From assembly GCA_009712635.1 (NCBI GenBank), contig WASS01000021.1:1-64000 (forward strand): a DNA stretch of 64,000 nucleotides, given 5' to 3'. Under the pieces are notes generated by a model that was not told where the DNA came from, ran no database searches, and saw nothing but the letters and a program-made list of their open reading frames with translations. Both the position numbers and the translations under genes were made by a program. Positions 25,790-33,791 of this stretch are shown piece after piece. Position 1 is the stretch's first letter. Every line of letters begins with the position of its first letter. The stretch is from Hungatella sp. Its GTDB lineage: Bacteria > Bacillota > Clostridia > Lachnospirales > Lachnospiraceae.

Positions 25790-26404
25790 TTATAATGACA
25801 TTAAATGGGATATATCATTCTTTTCCAGCACAGTAAAAATTTCAGTGAGAGGACTGTAATGAACGGTGGTGATGCTGGCATTTTCCACTATAATGCTCTC
25901 ATCTTCTTCATCCGGCCCCAGCATGACAGAAACCAGACAGGCAAGAGTCGCTCCATGGGAAACCACTGCAATATCCTCTCTTCCACCGGTTTGTCTGATG
26001 ATCTCGCCGACTGCTGTTTTACATCGCTGGAAGATTTCTTTCTGGCTTTCTCCTCCGGGGGGTGTAGCGTGAGAAGGGTCCATGATCCAGTGTCTGTATT
26101 CGCCTGGATAACGTTCCTCAATCTCTTTCCATGTCAGGCCTTCCCATACACCAAACTCCACTTCCATAAGCCGGGGCATGGGGATAATTTCTGCCTCCTG
26201 TCTGCCCGCAAGAGCCTCTGCCGTTGCCATAGCACGTTTCAGTGTACTGGAAAATATTTTTTTTACCGGTCTGGATTGCATACCAGCTGCCAGTAACTTT
26301 GCCTGCATCAGTCCTGTTTCATTGAGAGGGATGTCATGGCTTCCCTGAATTTTCCCCTGTATATTCCAATCTGTCTGCCCATGGCGTATCAGATATATCC
26401 TCAT
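25790..26404 (-). CDS. Histidine phosphatase family protein (phosphoglycerate mutase-like)
   Basis: A protein of about 204 residues of the branch 1 histidine phosphatase superfamily. The catalytic LIRHGQTDWN is at the N-terminus, the acid Glu is in MEVEFGVWEG (about 83) and the second His in AVVSHGATLA (about 153). Close relatives include CobC, broad-specificity phosphatases and cofactor-dependent mutases, and the substrate cannot be read from sequence. Two ATGs are adjacent (26407, 26404); the second is better spaced from AGGAG. It lies 18 bases after the sigma-like gene and is probably co-transcribed. Confidence 0.85.
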   Translation of the reverse strand: MRIYLIRHGQTDWNIQGKIQGSHDIPLNETGLMQAKLLAAGMQSRPVKKIFSSTLKRAMATAEALAGRQEAEIIPMPRLMEVEFGVWEGLTWKEIEERYPGEYRHWIMDPSHATPPGGESQKEIFQRCKTAVGEIIRQTGGREDIAVVSHGATLACLVSVMLGPDEEDESIIVENASITTVHYSPLTEIFTVLEKNDISHLMSL

Positions 26405-26422
26405 CATTTTTCTCCTGGTATA

Positions 26423-27022
26423 TTAAACTTCATAGTCGTAGTCATCTGAATCGGTAATTTCCATCTCACTCATCTCAGCCAATGCCTCTAAATCTGCATT
26501 TTCCGCATTCAGACTCACTGCATCGATTGCCATCTTCATGATTCCCCGTATCTCATCCACACTCATCTTCATCTTGTCCGCCAGTTCCTCTACCGTTGCC
26601 TCACGTCCAAGCTCTGCTGCAAGGGTCTGGGCGATTTGCTGAAGTACATTGACTCTGGCTGCCAGTTCCTCTCCCGTCTGATCGGCAGACGCTTCTTCTT
26701 CTACAGCCAGTTCCAGTGCCTTCTTTATCTTTTCGGCCACATAACTGTCAAATCCGTTCTCTCCGCCTGCCTTTGCATATTCTTCCACTGCCATTAAAAG
26801 TGCCATATTGGCTTCCTGAACAAGATCCGATAACAGCACGCCTTTTCCGTCGTACTCCTTGGCATACTCCAGAGCGGCTCTTAAATTTCCTTCTATCAGT
26901 CTCTTTTTCGCTTCCTGTTTTCCTTCTCTTAAATCTGAGATCAGCTTTAACTGTTCTTCTCCTGTACAGGGAGTGATCTCTCCCATCTCGTCTAAATACA
27001 TCTGGTAAAAATTATCATGCAT
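26423..27022 (-). CDS. Sigma-70-like protein lacking region 4
   Basis: A 199-residue protein that follows sigma-70 closely in part. Residues 8-60 match regions 1.2 and 2.1 (YLDEMGEITPCTGEEQLKLI, KRLIEGNLRAALEYAKEY), then VLLSDLVQEANMALLMAVEE matches core-binding region 2.2. The next part (FDSYVAEKIKKALELAVEEE) has lost the aromatic residues of regions 2.3-2.4 that melt and read the -10 box. Region 3 is recognisable (ELGREATVEELADKMKMSVD, about 137-156). It then ends in an acidic tail (EMEITDSDDYDYEV) with no region 4. It might bind RNA polymerase without recognising promoters, so it could be a regulator or a degenerate sigma factor. ATG at 27022 has AAGGAG upstream. Confidence 0.8.
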   Translation of the reverse strand: MHDNFYQMYLDEMGEITPCTGEEQLKLISDLREGKQEAKKRLIEGNLRAALEYAKEYDGKGVLLSDLVQEANMALLMAVEEYAKAGGENGFDSYVAEKIKKALELAVEEEASADQTGEELAARVNVLQQIAQTLAAELGREATVEELADKMKMSVDEIRGIMKMAIDAVSLNAENADLEALAEMSEMEITDSDDYDYEV

Positions 27023-27102
27023 ATTTTTTCACTCCTTTATTTATCCTCACTTAAATCCTGTGCCCGTTACTATACCGCAGTCCAATTAATTTGTCAATTT
27101 CC

Positions 27103-27132
27103 TTTACAAATCATTCAATATTGTGATAGAAT
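27103..27132 (+). promoter_or_regulatory. Predicted SigA-type promoter of the lysR-type gene
   Basis: TTTACA (27103-27108) and TAGAAT (27127-27132) are 18 bases apart, about 28 bases before the start codon, in the divergent gap with the sigma-like gene. Confidence 0.5.
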
Positions 27133-27160
27133 ATCCATATATTTATAAGGAGGGCTAATG

Positions 27161-28036
27161 ATGGATATTAATTATGAACTGTACAAGGTTTTTTATCATG
27201 TTGCCGCTACACTTAGCTTTTCTGAAGCCTCTAAACAGCTCTTTATTTCCCAGTCTGCAGTCAGCCAGTCAGTCAAGGTACTGGAGAAGAAATTAAACCA
27301 GACACTCTTTATCAGAAGCACCAAGAAGGTTCAGCTCACTCCCGAAGGGGAGATTCTTTTAAAGCACATCGAACCTGCTATTAATCTGATCCAAAAGGGA
27401 GAAAATCAGCTATTAGAAGCCAATACCTTAAACGGAGGCCAACTGCGTATCGGAGCCAGTGATACCATCTGCCGCTACTTTCTGGTTCCCTATTTAAACA
27501 GATTCCACAAAGCCTACCCCAATGTACACATTAAGGTTACGAACCAGACATCCATTGAATGCGCTCATCTGCTGGCCAACGGTCAGGTAGATTTCATCAT
27601 CACCAATTATCCCAACTCAGGTCTTCTCAGTTCACAGAAGTTCCGGGTGATCAATGAGTTTTCAGATGTATTTGTGGCAAATCAGGAATACTTTCCATTA
27701 AAAGGGGAGACAGTTAATCTTCAGAAACTTCAGACCTATCCGATTCTTATGCTGGACCGAAAAAGCACCACAAGTGAATTTCTCCACCATATGTTCCAGA
27801 AGGAGCAGCTGGATTTAGTTCCTGAAATTGAATTAAGCAGCAACGATCTCTTAATCGATCTGGCACGGATCGGACTTGGAATCGCTTTCGTTCCCGATTT
27901 CTGCATTCCGGGTAACGACAGGGATTTATTTCAGGTAAAGCTGACAGAAAAACTGCCCAGACGCCAGATGGTTGTGGCCTATAATGAAAATATACCCGTT
28001 TCTCAGGCTTCCAGACAATTTATGGACATGCTCTGA
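27161..28036 (+). CDS. LysR family transcriptional regulator
   Basis: A protein of about 291 residues. The N-terminal winged helix is clear (AATLSFSEASKQLFISQSAV, SQSVKVLEKKLNQTLFIR), followed by a linker helix and a periplasmic-binding-protein-like effector domain (GGQLRIGASDTICRYFLVPY; DLARIGLGIAFVPDF). Ligand unknown. Adjacent ATGs at 27158 and 27161 are possible starts; the second is seven bases from AGGAGG. It is divergent from the sigma-like gene and convergent with the GNAT gene, so its own neighbours give no firm target. Confidence 0.88.
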   Translation: MDINYELYKVFYHVAATLSFSEASKQLFISQSAVSQSVKVLEKKLNQTLFIRSTKKVQLTPEGEILLKHIEPAINLIQKGENQLLEANTLNGGQLRIGASDTICRYFLVPYLNRFHKAYPNVHIKVTNQTSIECAHLLANGQVDFIITNYPNSGLLSSQKFRVINEFSDVFVANQEYFPLKGETVNLQKLQTYPILMLDRKSTTSEFLHHMFQKEQLDLVPEIELSSNDLLIDLARIGLGIAFVPDFCIPGNDRDLFQVKLTEKLPRRQMVVAYNENIPVSQASRQFMDML

Positions 28037-28047
28037 TACAAAACCTG

Positions 28048-28077
28048 GCTGCCGGCTGAACCTTCCGGCAGCTTTTT
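28048..28077 (+). terminator. Terminator of the lysR-type gene
   Basis: GCTGCCGG (28048-28055) pairs with CCGGCAGC (28065-28072), followed by TTTTT. Confidence 0.88.
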
Positions 28078-28086
28078 ACTTTCATT

Positions 28087-28596
28087 TTATTTATCATAAA
28101 CCATCCGGTAGATCCCCCATTTTTCCTCTTCAAAGGCAAAATATTCTTTTTTAAACTGCTCTTCGTGAAATCCCACTTTCTCATAACACCGTTTTGCTCC
28201 AGGATTGCAGTCAAATACATTTAACGTGATTCGTTCCATTCCCAGGAATTCTTTCGCATACCCCACTGCAAGAGAAACCATCTGGCCTCCCAGTCCCTGG
28301 CCCCGCAGACTCTGGTCTATGACGATGAAACCAAGGTGAACGCTCTTCATTTCATAATCCACTCTGGACATACGGAAACTCCCAACCGGAATTCCCTTTT
28401 CATTTAACGCGGTAAAACCAAAGGAACGGGAATCCTTTTCCAGTTCCTTGTAATACCGGTCCAGCTGATCCGCTGACAGTGGAAATGTAAAATGATCTCT
28501 GCACCACATACCAAGCATACGGCGGTCTGTGAGCCAGTTTAACAGATACGTTCCATCCTCTTTTTTATACGGTCGCAATCTAAGTGTGTATTCCAT
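28087..28596 (-). CDS. GNAT family N-acetyltransferase
   Basis: A 169-residue acetyltransferase of the RimJ/RimL-like kind. The acetyl-CoA loop RGQGLGGQ (about 100-107) follows the VHLGFIVID strand, and NVFDCNPGAKRCYEKVGF is the usual C-terminal block. Substrate unknown (protein N-terminus, polyamine or antibiotic are all possible). Its start overlaps the end of the nuclease-helicase gene by 17 bases, so the two are translationally coupled. GGAGG lies nine bases before ATG 28596. Confidence 0.85.
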   Translation of the reverse strand: MEYTLRLRPYKKEDGTYLLNWLTDRRMLGMWCRDHFTFPLSADQLDRYYKELEKDSRSFGFTALNEKGIPVGSFRMSRVDYEMKSVHLGFIVIDQSLRGQGLGGQMVSLAVGYAKEFLGMERITLNVFDCNPGAKRCYEKVGFHEEQFKKEYFAFEEEKWGIYRMVYDK

Positions 28597-30976
28597 CTTC
28601 TTTCTCCTCCACTAACCGGCTGTCCCAGAACTGACTGGCAACCTCTTTTGCATTCTTTAATTTCACTTCATAAAAGCTGTCCCATTCCCGGGGAAACAAC
28701 GCCTGATAGTCAGGCCGGGTAAAACGTTCGTCTAAAAGGACAATAATCCCTTCATCTCTGGCTGTACGGATTACTCTTCCGGCAGCCTGCATGACCTTGT
28801 TCATGCCAGGATACTGATAAGCATAATCAAAACCTTTGGATGATTTTTCTTCAAAATAATTTTTCAAAATCTCCTGCTCCGTACAGACCATGGGGAGTCC
28901 GGTTCCCACGATGATCACACCAATCAGTCTCTCCTCCTTTAAATCAATTCCTTCGGAGAAGACACCTCCCATCACACACAGGCCTACAAAGGAATCATCA
29001 CGCTCTTTTGAAAATTCCATTAAGAACGCCTCCCTTTCCTGCTCGTTCATATGGGATGCCTGTGCAGAGCAGGTAACAGAGTCCCCATTGCAGATCCGTT
29101 CCGGCAAAATGGCCTCTATTTCTTTTAAATACTGATAAGATGGAAGAAAAACCATATAATTTCCTTTTCTTGCAGATACGATCTTACTGATGTAATCTGC
29201 TACTTTCCGGTATTCGTTACGGTTTCTTCTTGTGTAACGGCTGCTCACATCCGTTCCTACCATCAAAAGACGATTATCCTGATCAAAGGGTGAATGAGCA
29301 TAGACAGCATAATCCTCCTGATCTCCGCTTAGCAACTCCTTATAATAGGAAACCGGAAGAAGGGTTGCAGAAAAAAACACAGTGCTGTTTCCTTTTTTCA
29401 GACACTCCTGCAGATTCTTAGACGGATTTACACAGAAAAACCGTAGCATAAAGCGCCCGTCAGGCATGAGTTCCGTATAAATCCGGTAATTCTCATCAAG
29501 CCGGTCATAGATGTTAAGAAGCTTCCTCAAATCAAAGAAGAAATCCAGTACCAGATCCCTGTCTCCAAATTCGGAATTTTTCTCCATAAACAGTTCCATT
29601 TCCCCAAATAAACTCATGACACTGGTAATAAAGAAACGGACGTCTTCCAAAATGTGATACCCCTCACACTGGCGTTTCATTTCCAGCAGTTCTTTGTTAC
29701 ACCGGTCAAGTAAACGGCCTATTTTTTCGTTCATGGGCTTTATGATCTTTTTAATAAGAAGAAAGTCCTCTTTCCAGATGGCTGCACTGTACATTTCCCT
29801 GGCTCTTGGAACCAGGTTATGCGCCTCATCCACCAAAAATAAATACTCTCCCGTGATCCCTTCTGAGAAATATCGTTTCAACCGGACATCAGGGTCAAAA
29901 ACATAATTATAATCACAGATTACCCCATCCACCCAGTTGCTGATATCCAGACACAACTCAAAAGGACAAACGCGAAATTCTGCGGCATAACGCAATATTA
30001 TATCTCTGGTAATGCCAAATTCGTTATGAATGATATCATAGACGCAATCACCTACACGGTCAAAATGTCCCTTGGCATAGGGACAGGCATCGGGATTGCA
30101 GTCCGGTTTATCCAGAAAACAGAGTTTTTCCTTGGCTGTAATGGTGACGGTACTGAAATAAAGACCTTTTTTCCTTAGAATATCAAAGGATTCTTCCGCA
30201 ACTCCTCTAGTAATGGTTTTTGCCGTTAAATAAAAGAGCTTATCTCCCAGCCCCTCTCCAATGGACTTTACAGCCGGAAAAACTGTGGAAAGAGTCTTCC
30301 CGATTCCGGTGGGAGCCTGAATGAACAAATTCCGTTTTCTTTGAATGCTGCGAAATACCGATACCGCCAATTCCCGCTGCCCCTGGCGGTAGGGATACGG
30401 AAACTCCAGTTCCCGGACTGATTCATCTCTTCTGATTCCATGACTGTATAAATACCTGGCCCATTTCACATATTCATGGATCAGTCCCTGAAACCAGGCT
30501 TCCAGCTCTTCAAAGGACTTCTCTGTCTGAAAGCGGCGGATCTCTTCTGTCTCAATATTGCAGTAGGTCACCTGCATGACTGCCCCGTCCCTCTGCTTAT
30601 CGAAACAGTAAAAGTATCCGTAACACATGACCTGGGCCAGATGAACAGGAAAGGGCTCCTCCAGATAAGACAAATCCATATAGATTCCTTTGATTTCATC
30701 TATGATCAGCTCGTCTGGTTTATCAATGATTCCATCCGCTCTGCCTTCCACCAGAATCTGAAACTGATCTTCCTCTACCACATGTTTTAATGTTACCTCA
30801 GCTTTGTAATCCGCTCCCATTCGGCGTTGAATCTTTCTGTGAATCCGGCTGCCTTCCTGCATGGCATTCTTCTCCGCAGCAAAATTATGGCGGTTATCCA
30901 GGTCTCCGGAACGCAGCACAAATTCCACCAGATTCCTGACGGATATGCTTAAGATCTTTTTTTCTTCCTGCTTCAT
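28580..30976 (-). CDS. RecB-like nuclease fused to XPD/DinG-type iron-sulfur helicase
   Basis: A 798-residue protein. Residues 1 to about 190 carry RecB/Cas4-type PD-(D/E)XK nuclease motifs in order: GSRIHRK, VEGRADGIID, IDEIKG and HLAQVMCYGYFYC. The rest is a superfamily 2 helicase: Walker A APTGIGKT, a cysteine set for the 4Fe-4S cluster (KLCFLDKPDCNPDACPYAKG and a later Cys), DEAH box LVDEAHNL and a C-terminal motif VI QAAGRVIRT. Such fusions are annotated as DinG/Rad3-related and are presumed to act in DNA repair. A longer frame to 31051 runs through the terminator at 31019-31057; ATG 30976 with AAGGAGG six bases upstream is chosen. Confidence 0.88.
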   Translation of the reverse strand: MKQEEKKILSISVRNLVEFVLRSGDLDNRHNFAAEKNAMQEGSRIHRKIQRRMGADYKAEVTLKHVVEEDQFQILVEGRADGIIDKPDELIIDEIKGIYMDLSYLEEPFPVHLAQVMCYGYFYCFDKQRDGAVMQVTYCNIETEEIRRFQTEKSFEELEAWFQGLIHEYVKWARYLYSHGIRRDESVRELEFPYPYRQGQRELAVSVFRSIQRKRNLFIQAPTGIGKTLSTVFPAVKSIGEGLGDKLFYLTAKTITRGVAEESFDILRKKGLYFSTVTITAKEKLCFLDKPDCNPDACPYAKGHFDRVGDCVYDIIHNEFGITRDIILRYAAEFRVCPFELCLDISNWVDGVICDYNYVFDPDVRLKRYFSEGITGEYLFLVDEAHNLVPRAREMYSAAIWKEDFLLIKKIIKPMNEKIGRLLDRCNKELLEMKRQCEGYHILEDVRFFITSVMSLFGEMELFMEKNSEFGDRDLVLDFFFDLRKLLNIYDRLDENYRIYTELMPDGRFMLRFFCVNPSKNLQECLKKGNSTVFFSATLLPVSYYKELLSGDQEDYAVYAHSPFDQDNRLLMVGTDVSSRYTRRNRNEYRKVADYISKIVSARKGNYMVFLPSYQYLKEIEAILPERICNGDSVTCSAQASHMNEQEREAFLMEFSKERDDSFVGLCVMGGVFSEGIDLKEERLIGVIIVGTGLPMVCTEQEILKNYFEEKSSKGFDYAYQYPGMNKVMQAAGRVIRTARDEGIIVLLDERFTRPDYQALFPREWDSFYEVKLKNAKEVASQFWDSRLVEEKEDGIHT

Positions 30977-31018
30977 TCCGGTCCTCCTTCCTGCAATCCA
31001 TATATCCCGTTCACCGAT

Positions 31019-31057
31019 GAAAAAAGGGAACTGCATACCATATGGCTGCAATTCCCT
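31019..31057 (-). terminator. Terminator of the HPr-like gene
   Basis: AGGGAACTGCA (31025-31035) pairs with TGCAATTCCCT (31047-31057) and six T follow on the minus strand. It separates the HPr-like gene from the helicase gene and fixes the helicase start downstream of it. Confidence 0.85.
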
Positions 31058-31077
31058 CTTTTTCGTTGCTTTATCGT

Positions 31078-31320
31078 TTATGCTGCTGAGCTGTTTTCCG
31101 GAGCTAATTTTTTTAAGTATTTTTCAAATTCTGCATCTGCTCCGTTTAACTGGACAGTAAGAATCTGGGATAAATCCAAGCTTAAAACACCTAATATAGA
31201 CTTTGCGTCAATAATCACTCGATTGTAAAATACGTCTATGTCGAAATTACACCTGGAAGCAGCAGCAACAAACATTTTGGCCTCAGCAACTGTAGGCAAT
31301 ACAATCTTAAACTGTTTCAT
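31078..31320 (-). CDS. HPr-like protein lacking the phosphorylatable histidine (Crh-like)
   Basis: An 80-residue HPr-fold protein. The serine-phosphorylation site region is intact (DAKSILGVLSLDL, equivalent to Ser46 of HPr), but the GIHARPA active-site segment with His15 is replaced by TVAEAKMF. It thus cannot pass phosphate in the PTS through His15 but could be a target of HPr kinase, as Crh of Bacillus is. Role as a CcpA partner or metabolic regulator is inference. It is monocistronic, with a near-consensus promoter and a strong terminator. ATG at 31320 has GGGAG upstream. Confidence 0.82.
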   Translation of the reverse strand: MKQFKIVLPTVAEAKMFVAAASRCNFDIDVFYNRVIIDAKSILGVLSLDLSQILTVQLNGADAEFEKYLKKLAPENSSAA

Positions 31321-31355
31321 GAGCAGACTCCCTTTTCTATAATTGCTATGAAGTA

Positions 31356-31385
31356 CTTATAACATGTTTGACGTCATTTGTCAAA
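31356..31385 (-). promoter_or_regulatory. Promoter of the HPr-like gene with overlapping palindrome
   Basis: On the minus strand TTGACA (31379-31384) and TATAAG (31356-31361) are 17 bases apart. The -35 lies inside the inverted repeat TTTGAC-n7-GTCAAA (31367-31385), an operator candidate. Confidence 0.65.
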
Positions 31386-31703
31386 TTCTGTTTCATATAA
31401 GATTATATTGCATGTTTTTGTGCATTATTTGTAATTCCTACAAAAAAAGCCTGTAAGAATTAAGCATCTTTTTACTAAGACAAATTATTTAGAAGGAATT
31501 TTCTTTGCATCGCCCTTTTTTCATAATTCAATATCACAATTTTTATGATATATTTTTATCAAAAACGCCAAACAAACCGCCTGCATTTAAGCGGATTTAT
31601 AGATTCATTCTACCACAAACAAGTATTTATGAACAGCAGAATAAAATAAAAGATACCATTTACTTTTTTAATTCTCAAATTTTTTATTTTTTTCAAAAAA
31701 CTG

Positions 31704-31732
31704 TTGCAATATAAAATGTTCTATGCTATACT
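31704..31732 (+). promoter_or_regulatory. tRNA-Trp promoter
   Basis: TTGCAA (31704-31709) and TATACT (31727-31732) are 17 bases apart and 37 bases before the mature tRNA 5' end. Confidence 0.7.
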
Positions 31733-31769
31733 TTCAAAGTGCTCGGGTGAGCAGGTAATTCAACCATAT

Positions 31770-31840
31770 AGGGGAATAGTTCAATGGTAGAGCAACGGTC
31801 TCCAAAACCGTAAATGGGGGTTCGAGCCCCTCTTCCCCTG
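31770..31840 (+). tRNA. trnW: tRNA-Trp (anticodon CCA)
   Basis: A complete 71-base cloverleaf: acceptor AGGGGAA/TTCCCCT with discriminator G, D stem GTTC/GAGC, anticodon stem ACGGT/ACCGT with loop CTCCAAA, four-base variable region and T arm GGGGG-TTCGAGC-CCCTC. The CCA end is not encoded. It is a single-gene unit with its own promoter and terminator. Confidence 0.95.
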
Positions 31841-31856
31841 CTAATTATTTATCATA

Positions 31857-31895
31857 AAAAACCTCAGATCATTTAGAGATCTGAGGTTTTTTTTA
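31857..31895 (+). terminator. Terminator of tRNA-Trp
   Basis: AACCTCAGATC pairs with GATCTGAGGTT around ATTTAGA and is followed by a run of eight T. Confidence 0.9.
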
Positions 31896-31985
31896 ATCAA
31901 CATATAACTGATTCTATTCTTTCCTGGCAATTAGCGCTATAATATAATAATAAGAAATGGTGCAAGCTTTAAAGGGTGGGTAAGT

Positions 31986-33788
31986 ATGATGGGAAAACGC
32001 TTTATGGATATCTTCACTAAGGTAAAGGTACAAAAACAACTGTATCTGTTCTTTTTTAGTGCCATTTTTATTCCAGTTATAACGGTAGGCGGTTATCTGA
32101 TCTGCCATACCCGAACCCAGTTATTCGATCACTATTCCAAGCAGACTTATTCCGATAATCTCCGTGTGAAATCCCTGATACTTGATCTGACAGGAAATAT
32201 CTACAACAAATCCCAGACACTAATCTCTGACCAGAACTTAATCGAACTGCTAAGCACACAATACTCTGCTCCAGACGAAAGCAGGACAGCCATTCATGCT
32301 TACAATGGCATTGAAACACTTCTTTCTGGTGACGCCTCACTCCGCAGCATTGACGTGTATACCTGGAATCCCACCATTGTAGACAGCACGCATATTCATC
32401 CCATTACGGGCAGCAGCCAGGAACAACCTTGGTTTAAGCGTGCCAGTTCCTCCGTGACACCGTTTTGGACAGAGGAACTGGAGAAAAGTAAGCGATATGG
32501 TACAGAATTGCAAAATCTATGCCTATATACCCGCATCTTTCTGCCGCAGAATCACAGCTATGCCATTTTAAAGCTTACTGTCAGCAGCAACCATATCCGA
32601 AACCGCATTGAAAACAGTTCCATGCATACCGTCATATGGCTCAATAACGACGGCATATTTTATACCAGTGACAAACAGGCAAAAACTGCCGGACTAGAGG
32701 GATACGGTTTTGATGCAGGGGGGACTGGCACGTATTCAGGGAATATTAAATTAGAAAATGAAACCGTCATCGGTACCATTTCATCACTCTCTGCGTTCTA
32801 CTGTGAGGATAACTTTTATATGGCATCATTAAGCTATGAAGGCTATCCATATCTCAATCGGATTACCGGCATTTATATCGCAATACTGAGTATGGTTCTC
32901 ATTATAACCAGTGTATTTATTTGTGTATTCTCTCATTATTTCAGTCTCCGTATTGTTACACTGCGGGAAAGCATGCACAAAGCCAGCCAGGGAAACTATG
33001 AAATTACAGACAGTTTCCACGGCACAGATGAAATCTCTGATGTATTTTTTGATCTGAAGCTGATGATAGATGAGATTCTAAAAAAAGAAACTTCATTTTA
33101 TCAGGCGCAGCTTAAAACTCAGGACTTAATCAATAAACAGCAGCAAATGGAATTTAAGATGCTCTCTTCACAGATCAATCCTCACTTTCTATACAATACG
33201 CTGGAAACCATACGCATGCGTTCACTGAAAGCCGGCAACACAGAGGTAGCAAATGCAATTAAACTCTTAGGAAAGTCCATGCGATATGTATTGGAAAACA
33301 CCACTACTTCCGTCACTTCCCTCGCTGGGGAGCTGGATTACATTGAGACTTACCTGGGTATTCAGAAATTAAGATTTCATGACCGGGTCAATTATTCCTT
33401 GAAAAAACAACATGGATTAAATCTCCAGGATTACCAGATTACCCCTCTGCTCTTACAGCCCATTATTGAAAATGCACTCCTCCATGGACTGGAGGATGTA
33501 GAACAGAACGGTAAAATCATTGTGAAGATCTGCCTGAAAGAGGAAAAACTGCGCATTCAGATATTTGATAACGGCTGCGGAATGACTGCAAAGGAACTGG
33601 AGCGGATCAACCTGAGGATCGGTCAGCCCCCCTGTGACTCTTCCCACGGAATCGGTCTTTATAATATCAATCAGAGAATCAAACTTTGCTATGGATCTGA
33701 ATTTGGTCTGGACATCAAATCAAAAAAATCTATGGGAACCATGATAACAATGGTAATACCCGCACAAAAATATATGGGAGGAACTTAA
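31986..33788 (+). CDS. YesM-type sensor histidine kinase
   Basis: A 600-residue membrane sensor: a first membrane segment at about 18-40, an extracellular sensing domain to about 290, a second membrane segment (IYIAILSMVLIITSVFICVF), HAMP linker, then a His_kinase domain with the phosphorylated His in SSQINPHFLYNTLE and a HATPase with ENALLHGLE, DNGCGM and GIGLYNINQRI. YesM/YesN systems commonly sense oligosaccharides and control nearby ABC importers. Its partner response regulator gene starts 3 bases after the stop. The adjacent, convergent LplBC-type importer at 35364-38971 is the likely target. Confidence 0.92.
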   Translation: MMGKRFMDIFTKVKVQKQLYLFFFSAIFIPVITVGGYLICHTRTQLFDHYSKQTYSDNLRVKSLILDLTGNIYNKSQTLISDQNLIELLSTQYSAPDESRTAIHAYNGIETLLSGDASLRSIDVYTWNPTIVDSTHIHPITGSSQEQPWFKRASSSVTPFWTEELEKSKRYGTELQNLCLYTRIFLPQNHSYAILKLTVSSNHIRNRIENSSMHTVIWLNNDGIFYTSDKQAKTAGLEGYGFDAGGTGTYSGNIKLENETVIGTISSLSAFYCEDNFYMASLSYEGYPYLNRITGIYIAILSMVLIITSVFICVFSHYFSLRIVTLRESMHKASQGNYEITDSFHGTDEISDVFFDLKLMIDEILKKETSFYQAQLKTQDLINKQQQMEFKMLSSQINPHFLYNTLETIRMRSLKAGNTEVANAIKLLGKSMRYVLENTTTSVTSLAGELDYIETYLGIQKLRFHDRVNYSLKKQHGLNLQDYQITPLLLQPIIENALLHGLEDVEQNGKIIVKICLKEEKLRIQIFDNGCGMTAKELERINLRIGQPPCDSSHGIGLYNINQRIKLCYGSEFGLDIKSKKSMGTMITMVIPAQKYMGGT

Positions 33789-33791
33789 ATT

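Larger units (their letters stand above)
31321..31769. other. AT-rich intergenic region with two promoters
   Basis: This 449-base gap holds the promoter of the HPr-like gene (31356-31384) and the tRNA-Trp promoter (31704-31732). Between them, about 31390-31700, I see no gene with a ribosome binding site and no clear hairpin. Confidence 0.6.

Noticed and set aside
30977-31051. Upstream extension of the nuclease-helicase frame
   Set aside because: It runs through a strong terminator of the preceding gene, and AAGGAGG sits just before ATG 30976.
31505-31714. Short open frame in the AT-rich gap before tRNA-Trp
   Set aside because: No ribosome binding site, biased Phe/Tyr/Lys/Asn content from AT richness, and it overlaps the tRNA promoter.
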